DNA from: Lysobacterales bacterium
GTDB lineage: Bacteria > Pseudomonadota > Gammaproteobacteria > Xanthomonadales > Xanthomonadaceae
Length of the DNA stretch: 64,000 bases
Assembly (NCBI GenBank): GCA_016718605.1
Contig: JADKCY010000002.1
Span: 124,001 to 188,000 of the forward strand
Direction of reading: 5' to 3'
Positions 29,201 to 37,369 of the stretch are shown in pieces. The notes beneath the pieces are model-generated. The model had not been told where the DNA came from and searched no databases. It saw nothing but the letters and a program-made list of their open reading frames with translations. The translations under genes and the position numbers were made by a program. Positions within the stretch are counted from its first letter, which is position 1. Each line of letters begins with the position of its first letter.

Positions 29201-29805
29201 TTACCTGCACGATGGACCAACTCGACAGTGCGTACGCCGAGCGCAAGTTCGCACGCGGCACCGATGCGGCGGTGTTTCTCGCGGGCATCGTTGGCGAGGT
29301 GCGTCGTGGTGGCGACAGTCGCGGTTTCATGCAACTCAGTGATGGTCGCGGTCAACTCGAAGTTGCGTTGTTCTCGGAGGTCTGGACGCACGCTGCGCCA
29401 CTGCTCAAAGCGCGCGAGATTGTCGTGGTGGAAGGCAGTCTGCAAGAGGACCGCTTGGGCGAGGGATATAGCTTGCGCGCTCGCAAAATCCATCCGCTGG
29501 CGCAACTGTGCGAGCAGCATGCGCGGCATTGGCTGCTACGTGTGGACAACCGCCAACACGATGTCATGGCCAAGGTCGAAAGCGTGCTGGAGAGCTTCCG
29601 CCCCGGCACGGTACCGCTTCAAATCGATCTGCTGCTACCCGACTGTCTGGGAAAACTCGTGTGCGCGGGCGAACACGGCATTCGCAGCTCGCTCGAACTG
29701 GCCCGCAAGCTACGCGAAATCGACGGCGTGCAAGCCGAACTGCGCTTGCAACGCCCGGAGCCAACACCACTGCCCGAGCGCCGCCCCTCGCGTAGCGAGG
29801 AATGA
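26260..29805 (+). CDS. dnaE: DNA polymerase III subunit alpha
   Basis: This encodes 1181 residues, the normal length for DnaE1, the catalytic subunit of the chromosomal replicase. The PHP domain (about 5-270) begins FAHLHLHSEYSLTDS. The polymerase core has GPGRGSGAGSLVAW near 350 and the catalytic aspartates in MPDFDIDFCMD near 400, then YQEQVMQIAQVLAGYSLG near 690. A helix-hairpin-helix region lies near 840-900 and an OB domain near 1000-1080. I chose ATG 26260 (MSARFAHLHLH) because the PHP signature starts there. It converges on the FG-GAP gene. Confidence 0.97.
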   Translation: MSARFAHLHLHSEYSLTDSTIRLPDLVKACAVRGLPAVAVTDQSNLFALVKFYKAAQAAGIKPIAGSDLLVEMDDGSQAQFTLLCRDRAGFLNLSQLLTRGWLEGHQGDHVRVQARWVREHAAGLFLLAGRRSDIAHHLNEHKFAQAEAALQHWQLAFADRLYLELTRTRHDDERLFNQAAQWLAGKHACAAMISNDVRFIDREGFDAHEARVCIASGRQLSDPRRPHDYRDEQYLRSGEEMLALFADLPEALDNTLDLATRCNLELRLGTYYLPAFPVPDEHTLESWIRAESQRGLQRRLDKHPLAAGHTRESYSERLDIELDVICKMGFPGYFLIVADFINWAKQNDIPVGPGRGSGAGSLVAWVLGITDLDPLPYDLLFERFLNPERVSMPDFDIDFCMDRRDEVIAYVGRKYGHDRVSQIITYGTMAAKAAVRDCGRVLAIPFPAVDSIAKLIPNTLGISLDDALGRSEKAQKDNSLISTELVQRYGSEDEVRELIDLALKLEDLTRNAGKHAGGVVIAPDPLTDFSPLFAEPPPKDGSARSVVTQFDKDDVEAVGLVKFDFLGLRTLTIIDWAVKAINARRANEGSAPLDIIALPLDDRASYELLSRGDTIAVFQFESRGMRELLKRAKPDRFEDIIALAALYRPGPLGSGMHNDWVDRKHGVAAVSYPHPSLEPVLAATYGVIVYQEQVMQIAQVLAGYSLGGADLLRRAMGKKKAEEMAKERAKFEAGAAERGVEPQVATGIFDLMEKFAEYGFNKSHSAAYALVAYQTAWLKAHYPAEFMAAVMSSDLDKTEKVVTFLTEAKLMGLQVSLPHVNRSGYHFRADSPQSILYGLGAIKGMGHDACQAIEAERQRGGAFLSLLDLCQRVELLRRNKRSLETLIAAGALDGLANSRATLEAQLPEVLRAVDQHARAQAMGQSSLFGGGESTAITPPELPELPEKDLQTRLEDEFRVLGHYVSGHPIDPWRGLLQSVITCTMDQLDSAYAERKFARGTDAAVFLAGIVGEVRRGGDSRGFMQLSDGRGQLEVALFSEVWTHAAPLLKAREIVVVEGSLQEDRLGEGYSLRARKIHPLAQLCEQHARHWLLRVDNRQHDVMAKVESVLESFRPGTVPLQIDLLLPDCLGKLVCAGEHGIRSSLELARKLREIDGVQAELRLQRPEPTPLPERRPSRSEE

Positions 29806-29844
29806 GTGCCAGCACGCTCACCGCGAGGCGGTGACGCGCGTTAC

Positions 29845-32391
29845 TCAATCCTCAAAGCCATTACCGAACAAGCGCCGGTGTTGACTGGTCACCGCCGCCG
29901 CATTATTGGCTTCGTTCAATTCCCGATCGAGCCCAGCCAAGGACACGGCGGCGCTGGCGCTGAACTGGATCGAATCGACCGCAGGTGCGCTGATCGTTGC
30001 ATGCAGTGTGTAAACAGCAGAGCTTCCCACCGGCAGATCAAGCTGCTCATTCAGATTACCGGTGCCACTAGCGCCCGCACAGGCGTTGCCAGCGCAGGTC
30101 CAATCCAGACCGTTGCTACCCGCACCGATCAGGCTGTCGACATCAACATCTTGTGCCTCATCGGAGCCCACATTGCTGATTTGCAAGGTATAGGTCAGCA
30201 CCTGCCCGGCGAGATACAGGGACCGGTCCACGCTCACCGTCACGGCCACATCGACTGGACGTTGCACGCGATGACTGGCTGAGTCGCTGCTGCCACCTAA
30301 GTCGGCATCGTTGGAGACAAAACTCGCACTGATGCTCCACAAGCCGGCGGGTTGCGAGGTCGGAAACAGGATGCTGCACGCCTGCTCGCCCTCGGCATTG
30401 ACCGCGACCGAACAATTCACACTGCTCGCAGCGTGAGTTGCCACCACCGTGTAGGTGCCCGTCGGCGTCGGCCCACCGGCCTCAACCACATCCAGCAAGG
30501 CAGCAAAGGTCTGTGTTGAACCCCGGTCGATGACGGTGTTGTCCTGCTGCAAGGTCAAGCTTGTGGTGAATACCGGCTCCACCACCAGAACGTAATTACG
30601 CTGGCTGCTGAACGGTCCGCCCACACCGACGGCGCTACTGTCAGTGACTCGCACGCTGATGGGATAGTCACCTGCGACCGATGGGGTTCCACTCAGTAGT
30701 CCTGTCGCACTGAGTGTGATGCCCTGCGGTAACGAGCCCGCTGCCAGTGTGTAGCTCACCGGCAAGCTGTAACCGCTGCCGGACACCGAAAAACTGGCGC
30801 TGTAGGCCATTCCCTGTTGTGCCGCTGGCAAACTGCTGGGCGCGAGCTGCAAATCCGCATTGACGCGCTGCACCGCCGTATCACTGCTGATTGCGAATCC
30901 GGCCGCGCCACCGTAGCGTGCGGTCAGCGTCTTCTCGCCCACGGTCGTGCTGATCAGACTGCAACTGCCGGTGCCAGCGCTGAGCGTGATGCTGCAGTTG
31001 GCACCCGCACCATCACTGACCTGCACCGTGCCGCCCGGAATCAGTCCGGCTGAGCTCACGCTGACCGGCACCAGATAGCTTTGCCCGACCACACTGGGCG
31101 ACGGCGATACCGCACCTATGACGGTTTGCGTGGCCAGATTGACGAAGGCATACGCCGCGCCCTGATCGGGATTGCTGCCGACATCGGCAAACTGCGCGCC
31201 AACCACGGCGAACTCCTCGGATAGCGCCACCGCCGAGCCAAAAAAATCCGCCTCGACGCCATCAGTCGCCAACAATTGATTGGCCACCGCCCAAGCCCCG
31301 TTCTGCAAGACCAATTCATACGCAGCACCGCGTGAAGACATACCAGCAACCGCTTCGCTTTGCGCACCGACCAGCGCATGACCGGACCGCATCGAGACCA
31401 TGACACCAAAACTCGCGCCGAGCGTCGGGGTCGGCGCAGTCATTTGTTGATGCTGCAGCCATGCGCCCGAAATCCGATTGAAGACTGCCACCACACCCGC
31501 ATTGTCCAACCCGGACGGGTTGGCAAATGGCGCACCGACCAAAGCGGTGTCGCCCCGCAAACTGACCGAGCTGCCGAATTGATCACCATTTGCGGCGCTG
31601 CTCAGCGTCAATTTGCTTTGCTGCGACCAGCTACTGCCCGCGCGCACGAAGACGTATGCCGACCCTCGACTGTCATTGTTGACGACCAAGTCATCGAGAT
31701 TGGCACCCGCAATGATCGAGTCGGCGTCGATATCCACCGAGATACCCAGGTTATCGCCGCTGGATGCGTCACTCGCACTCAGGCGTTGCTGTTGGGTCCA
31801 AGTGGCGCCCGATCCGGTGAACACGTAAACCGAGCCGCGGTTGGTGTTGTCACCATAGGCGCCGATGGCAATGGTGTTGCCCGAAATGGCGACCGCGCTG
31901 CCAAAGTAGTCATTGTTTGTGCCGTCACTGGCCAGCAACTTGGCAACTTGAGACCACGTACTACCCGAACGCGAAAACACGTAAGTTGCGCCTCGACTCG
32001 CGTCGGCAAATGGCGTACCAATGACAGCGACGTCGCCTTGCACATCGATTGCGTAGCCGAACGCATCGAAGGGTTGCCCATCACTGGAGAGCAACTTCGC
32101 CTGCTCGCTCCAAGCGCCATTGCTGTCTCGCACGTAGGCGTAGACCGCTCCTGGCTCAAGATCGAAGCCTGTCACGTCATAGGGCACACCCACCAGCACC
32201 GTGCTTAGATCCGCCGCCACCGCCGCACCAAAGTAGTCGTCACGTGTGCCGTCGCCGGCAGCGAGCTTGACTTGACCGGCAAGTTGATTGGGTGTCGGGG
32301 TGTCGGAGCCTTCCAGAGCGAGCAGTGATTGCGTGCTCGACAGCAGCAGGAATGCACCGAGGCAAAGGCTTTTTTTCATGGGCAATTTCAT
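29845..32391 (-). CDS. Secreted FG-GAP repeat protein with Ig-like/CARDB-type domains
   Basis: This encodes 848 residues. A signal peptide (about 1-25, MKLPMKKSLCLGAFLLL) precedes a series of FG-GAP/integrin-like repeats (about 40-440), each with a block such as NDYFGSAVAISGNTIAIGA and GSVYVFTGSG. Bacterial Ig-like domains follow (about 445-530), then a putative-Ig domain (SLPQGITLSATGLLSGTPSV), another Ig-like domain, and a CARDB/DUF11-like domain of diverging repeats (about 720-830). The protein ends FGNGFED, a short aromatic-glycine tail I associate with secreted proteins of Lysobacterales. Likely extracellular or surface-bound; ligand unknown. The ATG at 32391 has AAGGAG about five nucleotides upstream. 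Confidence 0.85.
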   Translation of the reverse strand: MKLPMKKSLCLGAFLLLSSTQSLLALEGSDTPTPNQLAGQVKLAAGDGTRDDYFGAAVAADLSTVLVGVPYDVTGFDLEPGAVYAYVRDSNGAWSEQAKLLSSDGQPFDAFGYAIDVQGDVAVIGTPFADASRGATYVFSRSGSTWSQVAKLLASDGTNNDYFGSAVAISGNTIAIGAYGDNTNRGSVYVFTGSGATWTQQQRLSASDASSGDNLGISVDIDADSIIAGANLDDLVVNNDSRGSAYVFVRAGSSWSQQSKLTLSSAANGDQFGSSVSLRGDTALVGAPFANPSGLDNAGVVAVFNRISGAWLQHQQMTAPTPTLGASFGVMVSMRSGHALVGAQSEAVAGMSSRGAAYELVLQNGAWAVANQLLATDGVEADFFGSAVALSEEFAVVGAQFADVGSNPDQGAAYAFVNLATQTVIGAVSPSPSVVGQSYLVPVSVSSAGLIPGGTVQVSDGAGANCSITLSAGTGSCSLISTTVGEKTLTARYGGAAGFAISSDTAVQRVNADLQLAPSSLPAAQQGMAYSASFSVSGSGYSLPVSYTLAAGSLPQGITLSATGLLSGTPSVAGDYPISVRVTDSSAVGVGGPFSSQRNYVLVVEPVFTTSLTLQQDNTVIDRGSTQTFAALLDVVEAGGPTPTGTYTVVATHAASSVNCSVAVNAEGEQACSILFPTSQPAGLWSISASFVSNDADLGGSSDSASHRVQRPVDVAVTVSVDRSLYLAGQVLTYTLQISNVGSDEAQDVDVDSLIGAGSNGLDWTCAGNACAGASGTGNLNEQLDLPVGSSAVYTLHATISAPAVDSIQFSASAAVSLAGLDRELNEANNAAAVTSQHRRLFGNGFED

Positions 32392-32768
32392 GGGCACTCC
32401 TTGCAGGAGCGCAGCAGAGAACTGTTCTCTTCCGCGCGAGGGATGCCAAGGAGAAGCAACGCGCATGCCGCGACGAGAACGCCTATCAGCGCACGCGAGC
32501 GATGTGAGCCCCATTGCAAAACACGACAGGCTGCCTGGACTGCGCCAACATTCAGGCGCGCGCTCGGCGAGTTTGGCGAGCGTGCAATCTGGAGATCAAG
32601 GCCGCGCACGGAACGTCTGCGCGTACGCGGCCTTGGCAGGCTTCCTTGCTATCCACCTTGCGCGCTGTCGCCCTGGCCGACAGTGCTGGATGCAGGGTGA
32701 TTTCGGCAGATTTGCCTGGCCACCGGGGGCGGCGCAGCGATCTTGGCGCACGCCAGTTGCAGGCGGAA
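32392..32768. other. Divergent intergenic region upstream of the FG-GAP gene and oxyR
   Basis: About 375 nt hold no convincing gene. AAGGCCGCG at 32598-32606 and CGCGGCCTT at 32636-32644 form an inverted repeat with a 29-nt loop and no T-run; its role is unknown. The FG-GAP gene promoter must lie here. Confidence 0.45.
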
Positions 32769-32805
32769 GTAAATTGTTTCTATGCTGACGATAGAGAATG
32801 GCAAT
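32769..32805 (+). promoter_or_regulatory. OxyR operator upstream of oxyR (autoregulation)
   Basis: The core CTAT (32780-32783), 7 nt, ATAG (32791-32794) is an exact match to the central part of the OxyR motif ATAG-N7-CTAT-N7-ATAG-N7-CTAT. The outer quarters are GTAA (2/4) and CAAT (3/4). It ends about 10 nt before the oxyR start codon, where binding would be expected to repress. Binding is inferred, not shown. Confidence 0.65.
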
Positions 32806-32815
32806 CGGAGTCGCC

Positions 32816-33781
32816 ATGAACTTGCGTGATCTGCGCTATCTCGTTGCCTTGGCCGACCTTCGACATTTTGGCCGCGCTGCGGATGCTTGCCATGTCAGCC
32901 AACCCACCCTCTCGACACAGATCAAGAAGATCGAGGACGAACTGGGCGTAACCCTGGTAGAGCGCGCGCCCCGCAATGTCCTGCTGACCGAAGTTGGCGT
33001 GCACATCGCGCAACGGGCACGCGGGATTCTTGCGGAAGTCGAGCAGATCAAGTCACTTGCGCGGATGACCAAAGACCCCGAAGCAGGCACCCTGCGGCTG
33101 GGCATTTTCCCAACCTTGGGGCCCTATCTGCTGCCCCACGTGGTAAGCGGTGTGCGCTCACGATTTCCGCGACTCGAACTGCTGTTGATCGAAGAAAAGA
33201 CCGAAGTCCTGCTGCAGCAACTGCATGACGGCAGGGTCGATTGCGCGTTGCTGGCGCTGCCCTTGCACCACGAAGACCAGCTCCATGCGGCGTTCTTGTT
33301 CGAGGAGCCTTTTGTGCTGGCAGTGCCCAAGGAGCATCCGCTGGCGACCCGAACGCCATTGCGCCTGCGCGACATAGGTGACGAGCGCCTGCTGCTGCTG
33401 GACGATGGTCACTGCTTGCGCGATCAAGCCTTGGATGTCTGTCATTTGGCGGGTGCCAGTGAAAAAGATGGATTTCGTGCCACGAGTCTGGAAACGCTTC
33501 GTCAAATGGTCGCCGCCGGCGTCGGGGTAACGCTGCTGCCGGTTCTGGCGGTGCAGCCGCCCGTGCCGCGTTCACCAAACATGCAATTGCGTCAGTTCAG
33601 CGACTCGCAACCGAGTCGACAAATCGCCATGGTGTGGCGAAAGTCAGCCGCCAATGGGGCATTTCTGCAACGCTTTGCCGAGTTGATTCGTGACTTGGCG
33701 CTGCCTGCCTTGCAATTGAATCTGAGTGAACCTGCCGCAGACCCTGTCACGTCTGTGACGCGTCGTAACAAGTCACGCTGA
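32816..33781 (+). CDS. oxyR: Hydrogen peroxide-responsive LysR-type regulator OxyR
   Basis: This encodes 321 residues. The winged-helix domain (about 1-65, MNLRDLRYLVALADLRHFGR...SQPTLSTQIKKIEDELGV) closely follows OxyR, and the rest is a LysR substrate-binding domain. The two redox cysteines C200 and C209 (GHCLRDQALDVCHL) match E. coli C199/C208, so disulfide sensing of peroxide is expected. I chose ATG 32816 on family alignment; CGGAG lies upstream. An OxyR-type operator sits directly upstream. The mla operon starts 6 nt after its stop, so cotranscription is likely. katG lies 5.7 kb downstream with its own OxyR-type site. Confidence 0.96.
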   Translation: MNLRDLRYLVALADLRHFGRAADACHVSQPTLSTQIKKIEDELGVTLVERAPRNVLLTEVGVHIAQRARGILAEVEQIKSLARMTKDPEAGTLRLGIFPTLGPYLLPHVVSGVRSRFPRLELLLIEEKTEVLLQQLHDGRVDCALLALPLHHEDQLHAAFLFEEPFVLAVPKEHPLATRTPLRLRDIGDERLLLLDDGHCLRDQALDVCHLAGASEKDGFRATSLETLRQMVAAGVGVTLLPVLAVQPPVPRSPNMQLRQFSDSQPSRQIAMVWRKSAANGAFLQRFAELIRDLALPALQLNLSEPAADPVTSVTRRNKSR

Positions 33782-33786
33782 TCGCA

Positions 33787-34914
33787 ATGACGACCCAGCC
33801 CGCCCGCGTGGTGTGGGAAGCCGACCAGCCAACGCAGGCGCGGCTCGAAGGCGATTGGACGCTACCGCAGGCTCAGGACATCGTGACGCAGTGGCCGCAA
33901 ACGCTGCAAACCTCGCAACTGCTGAGAATCGATGTGACGACGATGGGTCAATTGGATACTGCCGGTGCGATGCTGTTGCTGCGCGTCCTCGGTAGTGCAC
34001 CTAGTGCTGACGATCTGAAAAAACTGCAGGGACTGCAATCCGCGCATCGCGAACTGCTCGCCTTGATCCTGACTCGCCGTGACATGCCGCTACCGGCACG
34101 CGAACACCACTTCAGTGGTCGGGAACTAGTGATCCGGATGGGCAAGGCCACCGAGACGTTCTGGGGCCAGACCCGACAACTGTTGGGCTTTGTCGGTTTG
34201 ACGGTGCAGACGCTCGCGATGGTGTTGATCGGTCGGCGCAAGTTGCGCCTGACTGCCACGGTTTTCCATATGGAGCAGACCGGACTGGATGCCGTACCCA
34301 TCGTCACCTTGCTGACCTTTCTGGTCGGCTCGGTGGTGGCATTTCTCGGTGCCACCGTGCTACGCGACTTCGGAGCGGAGATATTCACCGTTGAACTGGT
34401 GGCCTATTCGTTCCTACGTGAGTTTGGGGTCTTGCTCACCGCGATCCTGCTCGCGGGACGCTCGGGCAGCGCCTTCACCGCGCAGATCGGCTCGATGAAA
34501 AGCCGCGAGGAACTGGACGCCATTCAAGTGCTGGGCCTGGATGCAGTGGAATTGCTGGTACTGCCCCGCTTGATTGCACTGCTGATCATGCTGCCTTTGC
34601 TGGCGTTTCTTGCCATGCTGAGTGGCCTGCTCGGCGGCGCGTTGGTCGGCTCAATGGCGCTCGATATCACGCCCGGCATGTTCATCAGTCGGCTTTACGA
34701 GATGACCGAGATCCGGCATTTCTGGGTCGGCATGGTCAAGGCGCCCGTATTCGCCTTTCTGATCGCTGTGGTCGGCTGTCTGGAAGGCATGAAAGTCGAA
34801 GGCAGTGCGGAATCGGTCGGACGGCACACCACTGCCGCCGTCGTGCAGTCGATCTTTCTGGTGATTCTGGCCGACGCCATCTTCGCGATCTTCTTCATGG
34901 AACTCGGCGTATGA
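33787..34914 (+). CDS. mlaE: Phospholipid ABC transporter permease with N-terminal STAS domain (MlaB-MlaE fusion type)
   Basis: This encodes 375 residues. Residues about 1-110 form a STAS-like domain equivalent to MlaB (EGDWTLPQAQDIV, LDTAGAMLLLRVL). Residues about 130-375 are the MlaE/YrbE permease with five or so TM helices and the family segments FGVLLTAILLAGRSGSAFTAQIG and KAPVFAFLIAVVGCLEG. It is the membrane core of an MCE-type lipid transporter between inner and outer membranes. It starts 6 nt after oxyR, and its stop overlaps the mlaF start (ATGA). Confidence 0.92.
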   Translation: MTTQPARVVWEADQPTQARLEGDWTLPQAQDIVTQWPQTLQTSQLLRIDVTTMGQLDTAGAMLLLRVLGSAPSADDLKKLQGLQSAHRELLALILTRRDMPLPAREHHFSGRELVIRMGKATETFWGQTRQLLGFVGLTVQTLAMVLIGRRKLRLTATVFHMEQTGLDAVPIVTLLTFLVGSVVAFLGATVLRDFGAEIFTVELVAYSFLREFGVLLTAILLAGRSGSAFTAQIGSMKSREELDAIQVLGLDAVELLVLPRLIALLIMLPLLAFLAMLSGLLGGALVGSMALDITPGMFISRLYEMTEIRHFWVGMVKAPVFAFLIAVVGCLEGMKVEGSAESVGRHTTAAVVQSIFLVILADAIFAIFFMELGV

Positions 34915-35711
34915 CAGTGGTCATGCCAGAGGCCGTGCTGCAGGTTCGTGGACTGCGCTCGGTGTTCGGACGTCAGGTCGTGCATGACCATCTCGATCTC
35001 GACATGCAACGCGGCGAAGTGCTCGGCGTAATCGGCGGTTCCGGCGCGGGAAAGTCCGTTCTGCTGCGTTCCATCGTCGGACTCAAACGCCCCGAGGGCG
35101 GAAGCGTGTATTTGTTTGGTGAGGACGTCACTGGGCTGGATGACGAAGCCCGCCGCCCATTCGAGCGTCGCTATGGGGTGTTGTTCCAGGACGGCGCGTT
35201 GTTCTCTTCACTGACGGTGCTGGAAAACGTCAAAGTGCCGCTGTTGGAGTACTACCACTTGCCGCCAGATCTGCTAGACGAACTGGCGCTGTTGAAAATC
35301 CGTCTGGCCGGTCTGCCTGCGGAAGCGGCGCACAAATATCCGGCGCAATTGTCCGGTGGCATGCGCAAGCGTGCCGGTTTGGCACGTGCGCTCGCACTCG
35401 ACCCGGAGATCCTGTTTCTGGACGAGCCCACCTCGGGACTCGATCCCGTGAGCGCTGCTGCCTTTGACGAACTGATTCGCACCTTGAGTGCGGCGCTGCA
35501 CTTCAGTGTCTTTCTGGTCACCCATGACCTCGACAGCCTGTATGCGATCTGCGACCGTGTCGCCGTGCTCGCTGACGGCCACGTCATCCTCACGGATCGC
35601 GTTGAGGTTGTGGAACAAGACCCGCACCCCTGGATTCAATCCTGCTTTCGTGGTCCGCGCGGACGCGGCAGCAGCGGGGTATTTTCGCCCGTAAGAACAC
35701 CGGAGACCTGA
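34911..35711 (+). CDS. mlaF: Phospholipid ABC transporter ATP-binding protein
   Basis: This 266-residue ABC ATPase powers MlaE. Walker A is GGSGAGKSVLLRS near residue 43, the signature is LSGGMRKRAGLARALALDPE, Walker B is ILFLDEPTSGLDPVSAAAF and the switch histidine is in VTHDLDS. The GMRKR form of the signature is typical of MCE-linked ATPases. Its start overlaps the mlaE stop by 4 nt, and mlaD begins 3 nt after its stop. Confidence 0.94.
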   Translation: MTVVMPEAVLQVRGLRSVFGRQVVHDHLDLDMQRGEVLGVIGGSGAGKSVLLRSIVGLKRPEGGSVYLFGEDVTGLDDEARRPFERRYGVLFQDGALFSSLTVLENVKVPLLEYYHLPPDLLDELALLKIRLAGLPAEAAHKYPAQLSGGMRKRAGLARALALDPEILFLDEPTSGLDPVSAAAFDELIRTLSAALHFSVFLVTHDLDSLYAICDRVAVLADGHVILTDRVEVVEQDPHPWIQSCFRGPRGRGSSGVFSPVRTPET

Positions 35712-35714
35712 GCC

Positions 35715-36677
35715 ATGGAAACCCGTGCCAGTCATGTCCTGATCGGCAGCTTCGTGCTGGCCGTGCTGGTGCTCGGCATGCTGTTCGTGCTGTGGCTGGG
35801 TAAGCTGTCGCTGGATCGCGAATGGGACGAGTACCGCATCGACTTCCGCGAATCGGTGACTGGCTTGTCAATCGGCGGCGCAGTGCAATACAACGGCATC
35901 CAGATCGGTGATGTGCGCCGCTTACGACTTTCACCGGACGATCCCAGCGTCGTGCAAGCGTTTGTGCGGGTGGCGGCCGATACACCGATCAAGACCGATA
36001 CGCGTGCCCGCCTGACGTTCACCGGTTTGACTGGCGTGGTCATCATCGAGTTGACCGGCGGCAGCCCCGACGCCGCCTTGCTGGACGGCAACGGCGATGA
36101 ATTGGCGATTATCCAGAGTCAACCGTCGGCGCTGACCAAGCTGTTGGCATCGGGTGAGGACATCGTGACCAACGTCAACAGTCTGATGCTTCGCCTGTCT
36201 GGCTTGTTCAGCGAAGAAAACCTCGTTCGCGTCAGTGCGACATTGGCGCATTTGGAATCCCTCACGGCCAGCGCCGCACCGCATGGCGACGAACTCGGCC
36301 AAGCCATCGCCGATCTTAGCGAAGCCAGTCGCCTGCTGCGCAGTACCCTGCAACGTGCCGAGCCATTGATGGCACAACTGGAGAGCATCGCCGGTCACAC
36401 CGACGCGCTGATGAGCCACGAAGCACGCGAAATGATCGTGTCGGCACGCGCCTCGCTGGAAGCTGCGCGAACGCTGGCCAACAATGCCAACACCCTGCTG
36501 GATGCCAACGCGGGCGCGCTTGACCAGCTGGGCCAACAAGGGTTGCCGCAGATCGGCCCGACCTTGCACGAGCTGCGAAACACGCTGGCGCAACTGCAAT
36601 CCACCTTGTCCGCGCTGGAACAGGATCCGGCGCGCTATTTGATCGGTGCCGATCAAGCCCGAGAGGTTGAACCATGA
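35715..36677 (+). CDS. mlaD: MCE-domain lipid transport protein (MlaD family)
   Basis: This encodes 320 residues. An N-terminal TM anchor (about 8-30) precedes one MCE domain (about 40-118: DFRESVTGLSIGGAVQYNGI, then TGLTGVVIIELTGG). A long helical C-terminal part (about 140-320) has a low-complexity coiled-coil character. MCE proteins form hexameric rings in the periplasm that carry lipids. It is longer than E. coli MlaD (183 residues) and nearer in design to single-MCE proteins with helical tails. Its stop overlaps the start of the lipoprotein gene. Confidence 0.9.
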   Translation: METRASHVLIGSFVLAVLVLGMLFVLWLGKLSLDREWDEYRIDFRESVTGLSIGGAVQYNGIQIGDVRRLRLSPDDPSVVQAFVRVAADTPIKTDTRARLTFTGLTGVVIIELTGGSPDAALLDGNGDELAIIQSQPSALTKLLASGEDIVTNVNSLMLRLSGLFSEENLVRVSATLAHLESLTASAAPHGDELGQAIADLSEASRLLRSTLQRAEPLMAQLESIAGHTDALMSHEAREMIVSARASLEAARTLANNANTLLDANAGALDQLGQQGLPQIGPTLHELRNTLAQLQSTLSALEQDPARYLIGADQAREVEP

Positions 36678-37306
36678 GCCAGTCCCTTTCCCGCCTGTGG
36701 CTGCCCGTGATCGCCGTTTGTGGTCTGTTGTCCGCCTGCGTCAGCCTGCCGGATCGTAATGACCGTCTGGCCGTCCATACGCTGCATGCAGCAAGTCCAG
36801 ATACCGTCGCAACCCAATCTGCGCAAACCCTCCGGATCGATCTGCCCAATGCCGCGCCGCCCCTCGACGGCACCCGCGTCGTGCGAAGACAGCCCCAAGG
36901 TGAGCTCGGGCTGCTCTCGGAAATCCGCTGGAATCAACCGCCACCGGCGCTGTGGCAAGCCTTGTTGCAGCAGCATCTGTCCGACAGCTGCGCGTGGCAG
37001 GCAGTGGTGGTTTCGAATGCCAGCGTACGCAGTGATGTTCGCCTTGCGGGCGTGCTGCGCGAGTTCGACTATCGGGCGGATGACGCCGCGCAGGGTGGCT
37101 CGGTTCATATTGCATTCCAAGCGCAGTGGATCGATGAGCACCGCCAGCGTGTCCTTGCCACACAGGTGTTCAGCCACACCGAAGCCGTCGCACGCGATCA
37201 CCTGGCAATCATTGAAGGCTTCCAGCGCGCCGCTGACGCCGTGTTGCCGCAGGTGCTGGATTGGGCGGTCGAGCAAAGCGCGCGCACCGATGCACCGCAC
37301 CATTGA
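36674..37306 (+). CDS. ABC-type transport auxiliary lipoprotein (PqiC-like)
   Basis: This encodes 210 residues. The signal sequence ends in a lipobox (LLSAC, Cys21), so it is probably an outer-membrane lipoprotein. The body fits the ABC-transport auxiliary component fold: a central LQQHLSDSCAW...VVVSN segment and a C-terminal FSHTEAVARDHLAIIEGFQRAADAVL region. Such proteins accompany MCE transporters at the outer membrane, as PqiC does for PqiB. No mlaC or mlaA is present next to it. It ends the oxyR-mla gene string. Confidence 0.85.
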   Translation: MSQSLSRLWLPVIAVCGLLSACVSLPDRNDRLAVHTLHAASPDTVATQSAQTLRIDLPNAAPPLDGTRVVRRQPQGELGLLSEIRWNQPPPALWQALLQQHLSDSCAWQAVVVSNASVRSDVRLAGVLREFDYRADDAAQGGSVHIAFQAQWIDEHRQRVLATQVFSHTEAVARDHLAIIEGFQRAADAVLPQVLDWAVEQSARTDAPHH

Positions 37307-37369
37307 CCGATAGGACGAGCGCGACGGACGCGCCACAATAGCGGCCACTTTTCCCCGAGAGACCTCGCC

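Noticed and set aside
29786..29833. Two small hairpins between the convergent dnaE and FG-GAP genes as a terminator
   Set aside because: CCTCGC-GTA-GCGAGG and CACCGC-GAG-GCGGTG are present, but neither has a T-run; not called as terminators.
32514..32819. Plus-strand open frame upstream of oxyR
   Set aside because: It would overlap the OxyR operator and start codon region, and its translation looks like non-coding GC-rich sequence.
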